Source of the DNA: an uncultured Oscillospiraceae bacterium
GTDB taxonomy: Bacteria; Bacillota; Clostridia; Oscillospirales; Oscillospiraceae
Reading direction: 5' to 3'
Length of the DNA: 45,619 nucleotides
Assembly: GCA_910585265.1 (NCBI GenBank)
Contig: CAJUCA010000024.1
Span: forward strand, 1-45,619
The translations under genes and the position numbers were made by a program. The notes beneath the pieces were generated by a model, which was not told where the DNA came from, searched no databases, and saw only the letters and a program-made list of their open reading frames with translations. Within the stretch, counting starts at the first letter, position 1; every line of letters starts with the position of its first letter. This document shows positions 31,481 to 39,443 of this stretch, piece after piece.

Positions 31481-31924
31481 ATGCCAAAGGTGACGGACGC
31501 GGTGGCCGCCCTGGCCCTGCCCATTGTGGAGGGGGCGGGCTGCTCCCTGTGGGACGTGGAATATGTGAAGGAGGCCGGGGAGTGGTTCCTCCGGGTCTAT
31601 CTTGATAAGGAGGGCGGCGTGGACATCGACTGCTGCGAGGCGGTGTCCCGGCCTCTGTCCGACGCGCTGGACGAGGCCGACCCCATCCAGGGCAGCTACA
31701 CCTTCGAGGTGTCCTCCGCGGGGCTGGACCGGGTGCTGCGCAGGCCCGCCCATTTTGCCCGGTGCCTGGGGCGGCAGGTGGACGTGAAGCTCTACCGCCC
31801 CGTGGACGGGCGCAAGGAGTTCACCGGGGCCTTGTCCGGCTATGAGGGCGGGGCTGTGTTGGTGGACGGGATACGGTTTGAAAAGAACGACGTGGCCCAG
31901 GTGCGGCTGCACGTCGAGTTTTAA
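31481..31924 (+). CDS. rimP: Ribosome maturation factor RimP
   Basis: RimP assists late 30S subunit assembly. The 147 residues match the family: LPIVEGAGCSLWDVEYVKEA and YTFEVSSAGLDRVLRRPAHF (the SSPGLDRPL-type motif), with an SH3-like C-terminal domain. An AAAGGAG site precedes the ATG. It is the first gene of the operon; nusA follows after 14 bp. Confidence 0.94.
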   Translation: MPKVTDAVAALALPIVEGAGCSLWDVEYVKEAGEWFLRVYLDKEGGVDIDCCEAVSRPLSDALDEADPIQGSYTFEVSSAGLDRVLRRPAHFARCLGRQVDVKLYRPVDGRKEFTGALSGYEGGAVLVDGIRFEKNDVAQVRLHVEF

Positions 31925-31938
31925 GGAGTCGATGGACA

Positions 31939-33105
31939 ATGGCCAGAAAAAAAGTCGCCGCGAAAAGCACGGAGCTGGACGTCAAGGAGTTCTTCGCCGC
32001 CATCTCCGACATTGAAAAGGAAAAAGGCATCCCCAAGAGCTATATGCTGGAGAAAATCACCCAGGCCCTGGTGGCCGCCTACAAGCGGGATCACGAGGGG
32101 ATCACCGACAACGTGGTGGTGGACGCCAACGAGGAGCTGGGCACCGTCCGGATGTACGTGAAGAAGGACGTGGTGGAGGAGGTGGACAACCCCCATACCG
32201 AGATCAGCCTGGAGGAGGCCCAGAAGGCCCTGCCCCGGGCCCAGCTGGGGGACGTGCTGCGCATTGAGATCAAGCCCAAAAACTTCGGGCGCATCGCCGC
32301 CCAGACCGCCCGGCAGGTGATCATACAGGGGATGCGGGAGGCGGAGCGGGGCATGATCTTCGACGAGTTCTCCGCCAAGGAGCATGAGATCCTCACCGGC
32401 ACCGTCACCCGGGTGGACGAGCGCAACGGCTCGGTGGCCATCCGGCTCACCTCCGGCTCCGAGTTCACCGACGCCTTCCTGTCCGCCGGGGAGCAGGTGA
32501 AGGGCGAGGTGGTCCGGGAGGGCGACCGGGTCCGGGTGTACGTGGTGGAGGTCCGGCAGGCCAGCCGGGGGCCCCAGGTGCTCATATCCCGCACCCACCC
32601 CGGCCTGGTGAAGCGGCTGTTTGAGCTGGAGGTGCCCGAGATCTACGACGGCACGGTGCAGGTCATGTCCATCGCCCGGGAGGCGGGCAGCCGCACCAAG
32701 CTGGCGGTGTGGAGCGACGACGAGAACGTGGATCCCATCGGGGCCTGCGTAGGCCCCCGGGGTCAGCGTGTGAACGCCGTGGTGGAGGAGCTGCGGGGCG
32801 AGAAGGTGGACATCATCAAGTGGTCGGAGGACCCCGGCCAGTATGTGGGCGCGGCCCTGGCCCCGGCGGACGTGATCAGCGTCACCGAGCTGGAGGAGGG
32901 CAAGAGCTGCCGGGTGGTGGTGCCCGACGACCAGCTGTCCCTGGCCATCGGCAAGGAGGGGCAGAACGCCCGCCTGGCCGCCCGGCTCACAGGCTATAAA
33001 ATCGACATCCGCCCCGCCAGCGCGCCGGAGCCTCCCGAGGAGGAGAAGCCCGCGGACGCGGACCCGGAGACGGACGGGGACGATATGGAGGCGGCGGAGG
33101 AATAA
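31939..33105 (+). CDS. nusA: Transcription termination/antitermination factor NusA
   Basis: NusA binds RNA polymerase and modulates pausing, termination and antitermination. The 388 residues comprise the N-terminal domain (about 1-125), an S1 domain (LTGTVTRVDERNGSVAIRL, about 150-215) and two KH domains. The KH motifs are VGPRGQRVNAVVEEL and IGKEGQNARLAARLTGYKID. An acidic tail (PEEEKPADADPETDGDD) ends it. The C-terminal repeat domain of E. coli NusA is absent, as in other Firmicutes. Confidence 0.95.
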   Translation: MARKKVAAKSTELDVKEFFAAISDIEKEKGIPKSYMLEKITQALVAAYKRDHEGITDNVVVDANEELGTVRMYVKKDVVEEVDNPHTEISLEEAQKALPRAQLGDVLRIEIKPKNFGRIAAQTARQVIIQGMREAERGMIFDEFSAKEHEILTGTVTRVDERNGSVAIRLTSGSEFTDAFLSAGEQVKGEVVREGDRVRVYVVEVRQASRGPQVLISRTHPGLVKRLFELEVPEIYDGTVQVMSIAREAGSRTKLAVWSDDENVDPIGACVGPRGQRVNAVVEELRGEKVDIIKWSEDPGQYVGAALAPADVISVTELEEGKSCRVVVPDDQLSLAIGKEGQNARLAARLTGYKIDIRPASAPEPPEEEKPADADPETDGDDMEAAEE

Positions 33106-33109
33106 CCCC

Positions 33110-33185
33110 TGTAGGGGCGCACATCGTGCGCCCGCCCGTACCTCCGATGTCTATAAAACACGGGCGCACAATGTGCGCCCCTACA
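33110..33185. repeat. TGTAGGGGCG palindromic repeat (family B), two arms, between nusA and rnpM
   Basis: TGTAGGGGCGCACATCGTGC, then GCCCG, is inverted 26 bp later as CGGGCGCACAATGTGCGCCC, then CTACA. Each arm is itself a hairpin. Related arms lie at 37301, 39197, 39404, 42502 and 42556. Confidence 0.8.
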
Positions 33186-33210
33186 CGCCACAACAAAGGG
33201 GGAGAACACC

Positions 33211-33486
33211 ATGCCCAAGAAAATACCCATGCGCCAATGTCTTGGCTGCCGGGAGATGAAGCCCAAGCCGGAGCTGATCCGGGTGGTGCGCTCCCCCGAG
33301 GGGGAGCTGTCCCTGGACTTCCGGGGGAAGAAGCCGGGACGGGGGGCCTACCTGTGCCCCGACCCGGCCTGCCTGGCCCGGGCGAAAAAGAGCCGCGCCA
33401 TCGAGCGGGCCCTGTCCGCCCAGGTGTCCCCCCAGGTGTGGGAGGGTCTGGAGGCCCAGATGAAGGCGGGTGAGGTTGGTGACTGA
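33211..33486 (+). CDS. rnpM: RNase P modulator RnpM (YlxR)
   Basis: A 91-residue YlxR-family RNA-binding protein, recently named RnpM for its effect on RNase P in Bacillus. The family motifs are MRQCLGCREMKPKPELIRVV and GRGAYLCPDPACLARAKK, with the cysteine pairs (CLGC, CPDPAC) typical of the clade. AAAGGGGGAG precedes the ATG. It overlaps the next gene by 8 bp. Conserved position between nusA and the L7Ae-like gene supports the call. Confidence 0.92.
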   Translation: MPKKIPMRQCLGCREMKPKPELIRVVRSPEGELSLDFRGKKPGRGAYLCPDPACLARAKKSRAIERALSAQVSPQVWEGLEAQMKAGEVGD

Positions 33487-33868
33487 CTGCGCCCTATCCC
33501 TGCTGGGGCTGGCCCTGCGGGGGAATAACCTGGCGGTGGGGGAGGAGCCGGTGAAGGAGGCCTGTAAGGCCCGCCGGGCCTGGCTGGTGCTGTCGGCGGA
33601 CGACGCGGCGGACAACAGCGTGGACCGCGCCGGACGCATGGCGGAGCTGGGCGGCGTGCCCTGGATACGGGTGCCCTGGAGCAAGGAGGCCCTGGGGCGC
33701 GCGCTGGGCCGGAATACGTGCGCCATGGCGGCCCTCACCGACCGGGGGCTGGCGGCCGCGCTGGCGGAAAAGCTGGCCGGCCGGGACGAGAACCTGCGCC
33801 CCATCGCGTCCCTGCTGGAGGAAACCAAGAAGCCGCGGGCTCGGAGGCCCGCTGTCCGTGAAATTTAG
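33479..33868 (+). CDS. L7Ae/L30e-family RNA-binding protein (YlxQ)
   Basis: A 129-residue L7Ae-type protein, predicted to bind kink-turn RNA. The N-terminal LSLLGLALRGNNLAVGEEPV, then VKEACKARRAWLVLSADDAADN, and the WSKEALGRALGRNTCAMAAL segment match YlxQ of Firmicute infB operons. The start is uncertain: GTG 33479 is taken because it gives the family N-terminus, with GTG 33470 and TTG 33476 as alternatives. It overlaps rnpM by 8 bp. Confidence 0.85.
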   Translation: MTDCALSLLGLALRGNNLAVGEEPVKEACKARRAWLVLSADDAADNSVDRAGRMAELGGVPWIRVPWSKEALGRALGRNTCAMAALTDRGLAAALAEKLAGRDENLRPIASLLEETKKPRARRPAVREI

Positions 33869-33880
33869 GAGGTGGCCTGT

Positions 33881-36241
33881 TTGAGCCTTGCGAAGCTGAA
33901 CTGCCGGGATGTGGCCAAGGACTTTGGGATGCAAGCCAAAGCCATTACCGCGATCCTGACCGAACACACCAAAGAGAATGTGTCTCCCACCAAGATTTTG
34001 ACCGACCGGGAGCTGTCCATCATTTTTGAGCACCTGACCCAGCGCAACCAGGTGGACTCCATCGAGTCCATCTACGCCGACGTATACCACGAGCCCGCCC
34101 CCGCCAAGCCCGCCGCCCCGGCGGCCAAGGGGGAGCGGAAGGACGCCCGCCAAAAGGAGGGCAGGCCCGCCCCGGCGCCCCAGAAGGACGGCAGGCCCGC
34201 CCCCCAGGGTCAGAAGGAGCAGGCCAAGCCCGCCGCCCCCGCCAAGCCCATGAGCCGCACCCCGGAGAAGAAGGTGGTGGACACCCGGAAGGGCGGCGGC
34301 CCCAACCTGGAGAAGTACGACCAGCGGCTGGAGGATCTGGCCCCCGACAAGGCCAACCGGATGCAGACCGGCAAGCAGAAGTTCCAGAACCGGGGGGGCA
34401 AAAACCGGGGCCAGGGCTTCGGCAGCAAGCGCAGGCAGGAGGAGCAGGACCGGATGCGCCGCCTCCAGCTGGAGATCGCCAAAAAGACGCCCCTCACCGT
34501 GAAGATCCCCGACGAGATCGGCGTGGGCGAGCTGGCCTCCCGGATGAAAAAGACCGGGGCGGAGGTGGTCAAGTGCCTCATCCGCAACGGGGTGATGGCC
34601 TCCCTGTCCGACATCATCGACTACGACACCGCCGCCCTGGTGGCTATGGAGCTGGGCTGCAAGGTGGAGAAGGAAGTCATCGTCACCATTGAGGAGCGGC
34701 TCATCGACACCGCCGAGGACAAGGAGGAGGACCTCCAGTCCCGGGCCCCGGTGGTGGTGGTCATGGGCCACGTGGATCACGGCAAGACCTCCCTGCTGGA
34801 CCACATCCGAAACGCCAACGTGGTGTCCGGCGAGGCGGGCGGCATCACCCAGCACATCGGCGCGTACCAGGTGCTGGTGAACGGCAAGCCCATCACCTTC
34901 CTGGACACGCCGGGCCACGAGGCCTTCACCGCCATGCGGGCCCGGGGAGCCATGGTCACCGATATCGCCATCCTGGTGGTGGCGGCGGACGACGGCATCA
35001 TGCCCCAGACCGTGGAGTCCATCAACCACGCCAAGGCCGCCGGGATTCCCATCATCGTGGCCATCAACAAGATGGATAAGCCCGAGGCCAACCCGGACCG
35101 GATCAAGCAGCAGCTCACCGAGTACGAGCTGGTGCCCGAGGAGTGGGGCGGCGAGACCATCATCTGCCCCATCTCCGCCAAGACGGGCATGGGCATCGAC
35201 AGCCTGCTGGAGATGGTCACCCTCACCGCCGAAATGCGGGAGCTGAAGGCCAACCCCAACCGCACCGCCCACGGCGCGGTCATTGAGGCCCGGCTGGACA
35301 AGGGCCGGGGCCCGGTGGCCACCCTGCTGGTGCAGAACGGCACCCTGAAGCAGGGGGACGTGATCATCGCCGGGATGGCGGTGGGCCGCGTCCGGGCCAT
35401 GACGGACTACAAGGGGAACAAGGTTATGGAGGCGGGCCCCTCCGTCCCGGTGGAGATCATCGGCATGGGCGAGGTGCCCGGAGCGGGCGATGACTTCCAC
35501 GCCGTGGCCGACGAGCGCATGGCCCGGGAGCTGGTGGAGCAGCGCAAGAGCGAGATGAAGAACGCCACCACCGGGGCCGCCAAGCAGAAGGTGTCCCTGG
35601 AGGAGCTGTTCAGCCAGATCCAGGCGGGGGAGATGAAGGATCTCAACATCATCGTCAAGGCGGACGTGCAGGGCTCCGCCGAGGCGGTGAAGGCCAGCCT
35701 GGAGAAGATCTCCAACGAGGAGGTGCGGGTGCGGGTGATCCACTGCGCCGTGGGCGCGGTGAACGAGTCCGACGTGATGCTGGCTGCCACCTCCAACGCC
35801 ATCATCGTGGGCTTCAACGTCCGCCCGGACAAGAACGCCGCCGACTCCGCCTCCCGCAACAAGGTGGATATGCGGATGTACCGGGTGATCTACGACTGCA
35901 TCAACGAGATCGAGTCCGCCATGAAGGGGATGCTGGCTCCCAAGTTCAAGGAGGTGGCCCTGGGCCAGGCCGAGGTGCGCCAGGTGTACAAGATCACTGG
36001 GGTGGGCTTCGTGGCCGGGTGCTACGTCACCGACGGCAAGGTGGCCCGGAACGCCCAGATCCGGCTGGTCCGGGACGGCATCGTGATCCACGAGGGTGTG
36101 ATGAACTCCCTCCAGCGGTTCAAGGACAGCGTGAAGGAGGTCGCCCGGGGCTACGAGTGCGGCATCGGGATCGAGAAGTACAGCGATATCAAGGAGGGCG
36201 ACATCATCGAGGCCTTTGTGATGGAGCAGATCGAAGTATAA
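33881..36241 (+). CDS. infB: Translation initiation factor IF-2
   Basis: IF-2 is the GTPase that brings initiator tRNA to the 30S subunit and promotes subunit joining. The 786-residue protein has an N-terminal IF2N segment and a Pro/Ala/Lys-rich linker (residues about 75-165). The G domain has GHVDHGKT (296-303), DTPGHEAF (342 on), NKMD (396-399) and SAK. Two further beta-barrel domains and IF-2 domain 3 follow. The start is a TTG at 33881, 8 nt after AGGAGG. The GTG at 33872 directly touches that site and is rejected. A hairpin terminator follows. Confidence 0.96.
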   Translation: MSLAKLNCRDVAKDFGMQAKAITAILTEHTKENVSPTKILTDRELSIIFEHLTQRNQVDSIESIYADVYHEPAPAKPAAPAAKGERKDARQKEGRPAPAPQKDGRPAPQGQKEQAKPAAPAKPMSRTPEKKVVDTRKGGGPNLEKYDQRLEDLAPDKANRMQTGKQKFQNRGGKNRGQGFGSKRRQEEQDRMRRLQLEIAKKTPLTVKIPDEIGVGELASRMKKTGAEVVKCLIRNGVMASLSDIIDYDTAALVAMELGCKVEKEVIVTIEERLIDTAEDKEEDLQSRAPVVVVMGHVDHGKTSLLDHIRNANVVSGEAGGITQHIGAYQVLVNGKPITFLDTPGHEAFTAMRARGAMVTDIAILVVAADDGIMPQTVESINHAKAAGIPIIVAINKMDKPEANPDRIKQQLTEYELVPEEWGGETIICPISAKTGMGIDSLLEMVTLTAEMRELKANPNRTAHGAVIEARLDKGRGPVATLLVQNGTLKQGDVIIAGMAVGRVRAMTDYKGNKVMEAGPSVPVEIIGMGEVPGAGDDFHAVADERMARELVEQRKSEMKNATTGAAKQKVSLEELFSQIQAGEMKDLNIIVKADVQGSAEAVKASLEKISNEEVRVRVIHCAVGAVNESDVMLAATSNAIIVGFNVRPDKNAADSASRNKVDMRMYRVIYDCINEIESAMKGMLAPKFKEVALGQAEVRQVYKITGVGFVAGCYVTDGKVARNAQIRLVRDGIVIHEGVMNSLQRFKDSVKEVARGYECGIGIEKYSDIKEGDIIEAFVMEQIEV

Positions 36242-36249
36242 TGCGCAGG

Positions 36250-36277
36250 GGCGGGCGGTTTCGCCCGCCTCTCTTTT
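36250..36277 (+). terminator. Terminator after infB
   Basis: GGCGGGCG / CGCCCGCC with a 4-nt loop is followed by TCTCTTTT. Its position inside the usually continuous infB-rbfA operon coincides with the inserted GNAT gene. Confidence 0.65.
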
Positions 36278-36296
36278 CACGGAAAGGAGCCGAGCA

Positions 36297-36827
36297 ATGC
36301 TTAAAATCATTCCCCTTGGCCCGGAAGAAAAGGGCCGGGAATTGACCTTTCATTACAGGACAGACTATTATTATGACGTTACGATCCGGGAAGGGCCAGA
36401 GGGATGGCGAGCCGCCCTGGAACGGTGCCCTTTCGGCCAAACCGAGGAGCGGGAATTCAAGGATCGGCTGCTCGGCGACTGGCTGGAGGAACCACAGCTC
36501 TTTGGCGCAGAGCAAGAGGGGCAGACCGTGGGCTATCTGGAACTGAGCCACGAACGCTGGAATAACCGGATGCGCATATCGAATATTTGGGTGGCAGACG
36601 GCGTCCGGCATCGGGGAATCGGAGGCCGTCTGATGGAAACCGCCGTCTCTGCCGCCCGGAAGGCGGGGGCCAGGGCACTGGTGCTGGAAACTCAAAGTTG
36701 TAACGACCCCGCCATTCAATTTTACCGCAAACATGGATTTTCCCTGATTGGCTTTGATCTGACCGCCTATTCCCAAACCGATGTGGAAAAGCGGGAGGTG
36801 CGGTTGGAACTGGCCCGGGCTTTGTAA
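36297..36827 (+). CDS. GNAT-family N-acetyltransferase inserted between infB and rbfA
   Basis: A 176-residue acetyltransferase. The acetyl-CoA loop is VADGVRHRGIGGRLMETAVS (R/QxxGxG/A). LVLETQSCNDPAIQFYRKHG and FSLIGFDLTAYS are typical of RimI- or streptothricin-acetyltransferase-like GNATs. An AAAGGAG site precedes the ATG. Base and codon use are visibly more AT-rich than in the flanking operon genes (for example AAT, TTT, CAT). The usual order is infB directly followed by rbfA, so this looks like an acquired gene. The substrate is unknown; an antibiotic or a protein N-terminus are both possible. Confidence 0.85.
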   Translation: MLKIIPLGPEEKGRELTFHYRTDYYYDVTIREGPEGWRAALERCPFGQTEEREFKDRLLGDWLEEPQLFGAEQEGQTVGYLELSHERWNNRMRISNIWVADGVRHRGIGGRLMETAVSAARKAGARALVLETQSCNDPAIQFYRKHGFSLIGFDLTAYSQTDVEKREVRLELARAL

Positions 36828-36858
36828 CCACAATCATTCCACAAAAAAGGAGAACGAT

Positions 36859-37254
36859 ATGCCAAGCAATCGCATCGGGCGCGTCAATGAGGAGATCCAG
36901 CGGGAGCTGTCCTCCCTCATCCGCACCGTGAAGGACCCCCGGGTGGCGGACGCGGGTATGGTGTCCGTCACCGCCGTGGAGGCCACCCCCGACCTGAAAT
37001 ACGCCAAAATCTACGTCAGCGCACTGAACAAGGACAGCAGTGCCCAGCTTTTGAAGGGGCTGAAGTCCGCCGTCGGATACCTCCGGCGGGAGCTGGGCCA
37101 GCGGCTGAACCTGCGGGCCACCCCGGAGCTGTCCTTCGTGCGGGACGACTCCATCGACAAGGGTGCCCACATCCTGGACCTCCTGCGGGACCCGGACGTG
37201 GTGAAGCCCCCCAACCCCGCCAACGAGCACATCGTGCTGGACGAGGAATCGTAG
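36859..37254 (+). CDS. rbfA: Ribosome-binding factor A
   Basis: RbfA is a small KH-fold protein for 30S maturation and cold adaptation. The 131 residues begin SNRIGRVNEEIQRELSSLIR and contain TPDLKYAKIYVSAL and LNLRATPELSFVRDDSIDKG, all family hallmarks. The start at 36859 has AAAAGGAG 6 nt upstream. nrnA follows after an 84-bp gap that contains a repeat arm. Confidence 0.95.
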   Translation: MPSNRIGRVNEEIQRELSSLIRTVKDPRVADAGMVSVTAVEATPDLKYAKIYVSALNKDSSAQLLKGLKSAVGYLRRELGQRLNLRATPELSFVRDDSIDKGAHILDLLRDPDVVKPPNPANEHIVLDEES

Positions 37255-37300
37255 GAGAGGGCCTTGGCCCTCCCGGAGCGCAGAGCGCGTATCGAAAAGG

Positions 37301-37332
37301 CGGGCGGGGCAAGCCCCGCCCCTACAGAGGTG
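37301..37332 (-). repeat. Family B palindromic arm supplying the nrnA ribosome site
   Basis: CGGGCGGGGCAAGCCCCGCC, then CCTACAGAGGTG. On the minus strand it reads TGTAGGGGCGGGGCTTGCCC. The terminal AGAGGTG is 6 nt before the nrnA ATG. Confidence 0.7.
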
Positions 37333-37338
37333 AATACA

Positions 37339-38310
37339 ATGTCCCAAACCATTCCCTTTACCCAAGCGGCTGAATTTCTGAAGGCCCACGACAACTACCT
37401 GATTCTAACCCACAAGCGGCCCGACGGGGACACCATCGGCTGCGCCGCGGGGCTGTGCCGCGCCCTGCGGAAGCTGGGCAAAACCGCCTATGTGCTGCAC
37501 AACGAGGACGCCACCGTCCTGATGGGGAGCTATCTGGAGGGGCTGACGGCCCCGGACGGCTTCGCGCCGGACACGGTGGTCAGCACCGACGTGGCCACCG
37601 AGAACCTGCTGCCGGACAGCGCGGCAGGGTGGAAGGGGCGCATTGATCTGGCCATCGACCACCACCCCTCCCAGGAGTTTTTCGCCAAAGAGACCTGCCT
37701 GGAGGCGGACAAGGCCGCCTGCGGCGAGATTATCTGGAGGATCTGCGGCGAGCTGGGGACCATGGACGGGGAGATCGCCGTGCCGCTGTACGTGGCCATC
37801 GCCACCGACTGCGGCTGCTTTGTCTACGCCAACACCACCCCCCACACCCACCGGGCGGCGGCGGCGTTGATGGAGCAGGGGATCGACTTCCAGGCCCTGA
37901 ACAAGCGGCACTTCCGCACCAAGTCGGTGGCCCGGATGAAGCTGGAGAGCCTGATCATCGAGCATATGCACCTGTATCACAATGGAACCGTGGCAGTGGC
38001 CCCCATCTCTCTGGAGCTGATCGCCCGGGCCGGGGCCACCAGCGAGGACACGGACGACATCGCCGCCTTCCTGGGCCAGCTCAAGGGGGTGCTCCACACC
38101 GCCACCGTCCGGGAGCACGAGGGGGGCGAGTGCCGCGTCTCCGTGCGCACCAAGGCGGACGAGCTGAACGCCACCCGGGTGTGTGCCCGTCTGGGCGGCG
38201 GGGGGCACAAGGCCGCCTCCGGCTGTACCATCAAGGGGACGGTGGAGGAGGCGGAGCGGGCGATTCTCGCCGCCATCGACGATCAGCTGGCCCAGCCCAA
38301 CCAGGATTGA
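37339..38310 (+). CDS. nrnA: DHH/DHHA1 phosphoesterase, NrnA-type nanoRNase/pAp phosphatase
   Basis: NrnA degrades 2-5 nt RNAs and dephosphorylates pAp. The 323-residue protein has the metal-binding motif LTHKRPDGDT (H25, D29, D31), the DHH motif IDHHPS, and the C-terminal DHHA1 motif GGGGHKAASG. Conserved linkage with rbfA and truB supports the call. ATG 37339 uses a Shine-Dalgarno (AGAGGTG) that lies at the end of a dispersed palindromic repeat. truB follows after 3 bp. Confidence 0.9.
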   Translation: MSQTIPFTQAAEFLKAHDNYLILTHKRPDGDTIGCAAGLCRALRKLGKTAYVLHNEDATVLMGSYLEGLTAPDGFAPDTVVSTDVATENLLPDSAAGWKGRIDLAIDHHPSQEFFAKETCLEADKAACGEIIWRICGELGTMDGEIAVPLYVAIATDCGCFVYANTTPHTHRAAAALMEQGIDFQALNKRHFRTKSVARMKLESLIIEHMHLYHNGTVAVAPISLELIARAGATSEDTDDIAAFLGQLKGVLHTATVREHEGGECRVSVRTKADELNATRVCARLGGGGHKAASGCTIKGTVEEAERAILAAIDDQLAQPNQD

Positions 38311-38313
38311 GCC

Positions 38314-39201
38314 ATGGCAGGCGGCATTTTGATCATCGACAAGCCCGCGGGCTGGACCAGCATGGACGTGTGCGCCAAGCTCCGGGGGATGTTCCACGAG
38401 AAGCGGGTGGGCCACGCCGGGACGCTGGACCCCATGGCCACCGGGGTGCTGCCCGTGTTCATCGGGCGGGCCACCCGGGCGGTGGAGTTCGCGGCGGATT
38501 CCGATAAGGAATATATCGCCGGGTTAAAACTGGGGGTAACTACCAACACCCAGGATATCACCGGGGAAATAGTAGAGGAGCGGCCCGCGGACGTGACCCG
38601 GGAGCAGCTCTGGGCGGTGCTGGAGGGGTTCACCGGGGACATTGAGCAGGTCCCCCCCATGTACTCCGCCATCAAGATAGGGGGCAAAAAGCTCTACGAG
38701 CTGGCCCGGAAGGGCAAGGAGGTGGAGCGCAGGCCCCGGCCCGTCACCATCCGCGCCCTGGGTGTGCTGGAGGGGCCGGAGCGGGGGGCGGACTTCACCC
38801 TGCGGGTGGCGTGCTCCAAGGGCACCTATGTGCGCACCCTCTGCCACGACATCGGACAGGCCCTGGGCTGCGGGGGGTGCATGAACTCCTTACAGCGGGT
38901 AAAGGCGGCGGGCTTTACATTAGAGGACTCCGTGTCCCTGGAGGCGGTCCAGGAGGCGGTGGACCGGGGGGAGGGAGAGGGCCTTCTCCTGCCGGTGGAC
39001 GCCTATTTTGCCCGGAACGGCTGGAAGAACAGCGTCACGGTCCGTCCCGACGCCGAAAAGCGGCTGAGAAACGGCGGCTGTGTCCCCACCCCCGGCATGG
39101 AGGCGGAGTGCCGGGTCTACAGCGAGAGCGGGGAATTTCTGGGCCTGGGCAGCAGCGAGGGCACACGTTTGCGGCTCATCAAAAGTTTTTTTGCCGTGTA
39201 G
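38314..39201 (+). CDS. truB: tRNA pseudouridine-55 synthase
   Basis: TruB makes pseudouridine 55 in the T-loop of tRNAs. The 295 residues start GGILIIDKPAGWTSMDV. The catalytic aspartate is D39 in GHAGTLDPMATGVL. YIAGLKLGVTTNTQD, PPMYSAIKIGGKKLYELAR and CSKGTYVRTLCHDIG are further motifs. The C-terminal part is PUA-like. It starts 3 bp after the nrnA stop, so the two are coupled. A repeat-rich gap separates it from ribF. Confidence 0.95.
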   Translation: MAGGILIIDKPAGWTSMDVCAKLRGMFHEKRVGHAGTLDPMATGVLPVFIGRATRAVEFAADSDKEYIAGLKLGVTTNTQDITGEIVEERPADVTREQLWAVLEGFTGDIEQVPPMYSAIKIGGKKLYELARKGKEVERRPRPVTIRALGVLEGPERGADFTLRVACSKGTYVRTLCHDIGQALGCGGCMNSLQRVKAAGFTLEDSVSLEAVQEAVDRGEGEGLLLPVDAYFARNGWKNSVTVRPDAEKRLRNGGCVPTPGMEAECRVYSESGEFLGLGSSEGTRLRLIKSFFAV

Positions 39202-39434
39202 GGGCGGACATTGTCCGCCCGCACGAAACCGGGATGCGGTGCGTCAGCCACGGGCGCACACAATGCGCCCCGCTGGGTGCGACTTTTTTGAACAAAGAAC
39301 GTTCAAAAAAGTCGATGATTGGACATGAAAGACACCCCGTCTGGGTTTCCTTCACACGATCTTCCTTCCCGCCATCGAACAGAGGCGGCTTTCTTGACAG
39401 TCTCGGGCGCACGATGTGCGCCCCTACAGAGGTG
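39197..39434. repeat. Cluster of family B palindromes and a 14-bp-stem hairpin between truB and ribF
   Basis: The 242-bp gap contains an arm TGTAGGGGCGGACATTGTCC, then GCCCG (39197-39221). A second, imperfect arm CGGGCGCACACAATGCGCCC follows (39251-39270). An inverted repeat CGACTTTTTTGAAC / GTTCAAAAAAGTCG lies at about 39281-39315. A final arm CGGGCGCACGATGTGCGCCC, then CTACAGAGGTG, occupies 39404-39434; its AGAGGTG serves as the ribF ribosome site. No FMN riboswitch is visible. Confidence 0.75.
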
Positions 39435-39443
39435 TAATTACCG

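Noticed and set aside
33494..36310. 938-codon open frame antisense to infB
   Set aside because: It is a mirror of the GC-rich infB codons, giving His/Gly/Leu-rich low-complexity sequence with no ribosome site and no family resemblance.
39202..39443. Possible FMN riboswitch before ribF
   Set aside because: None of the conserved RFN-element blocks is present; the gap is filled by palindromic repeats.
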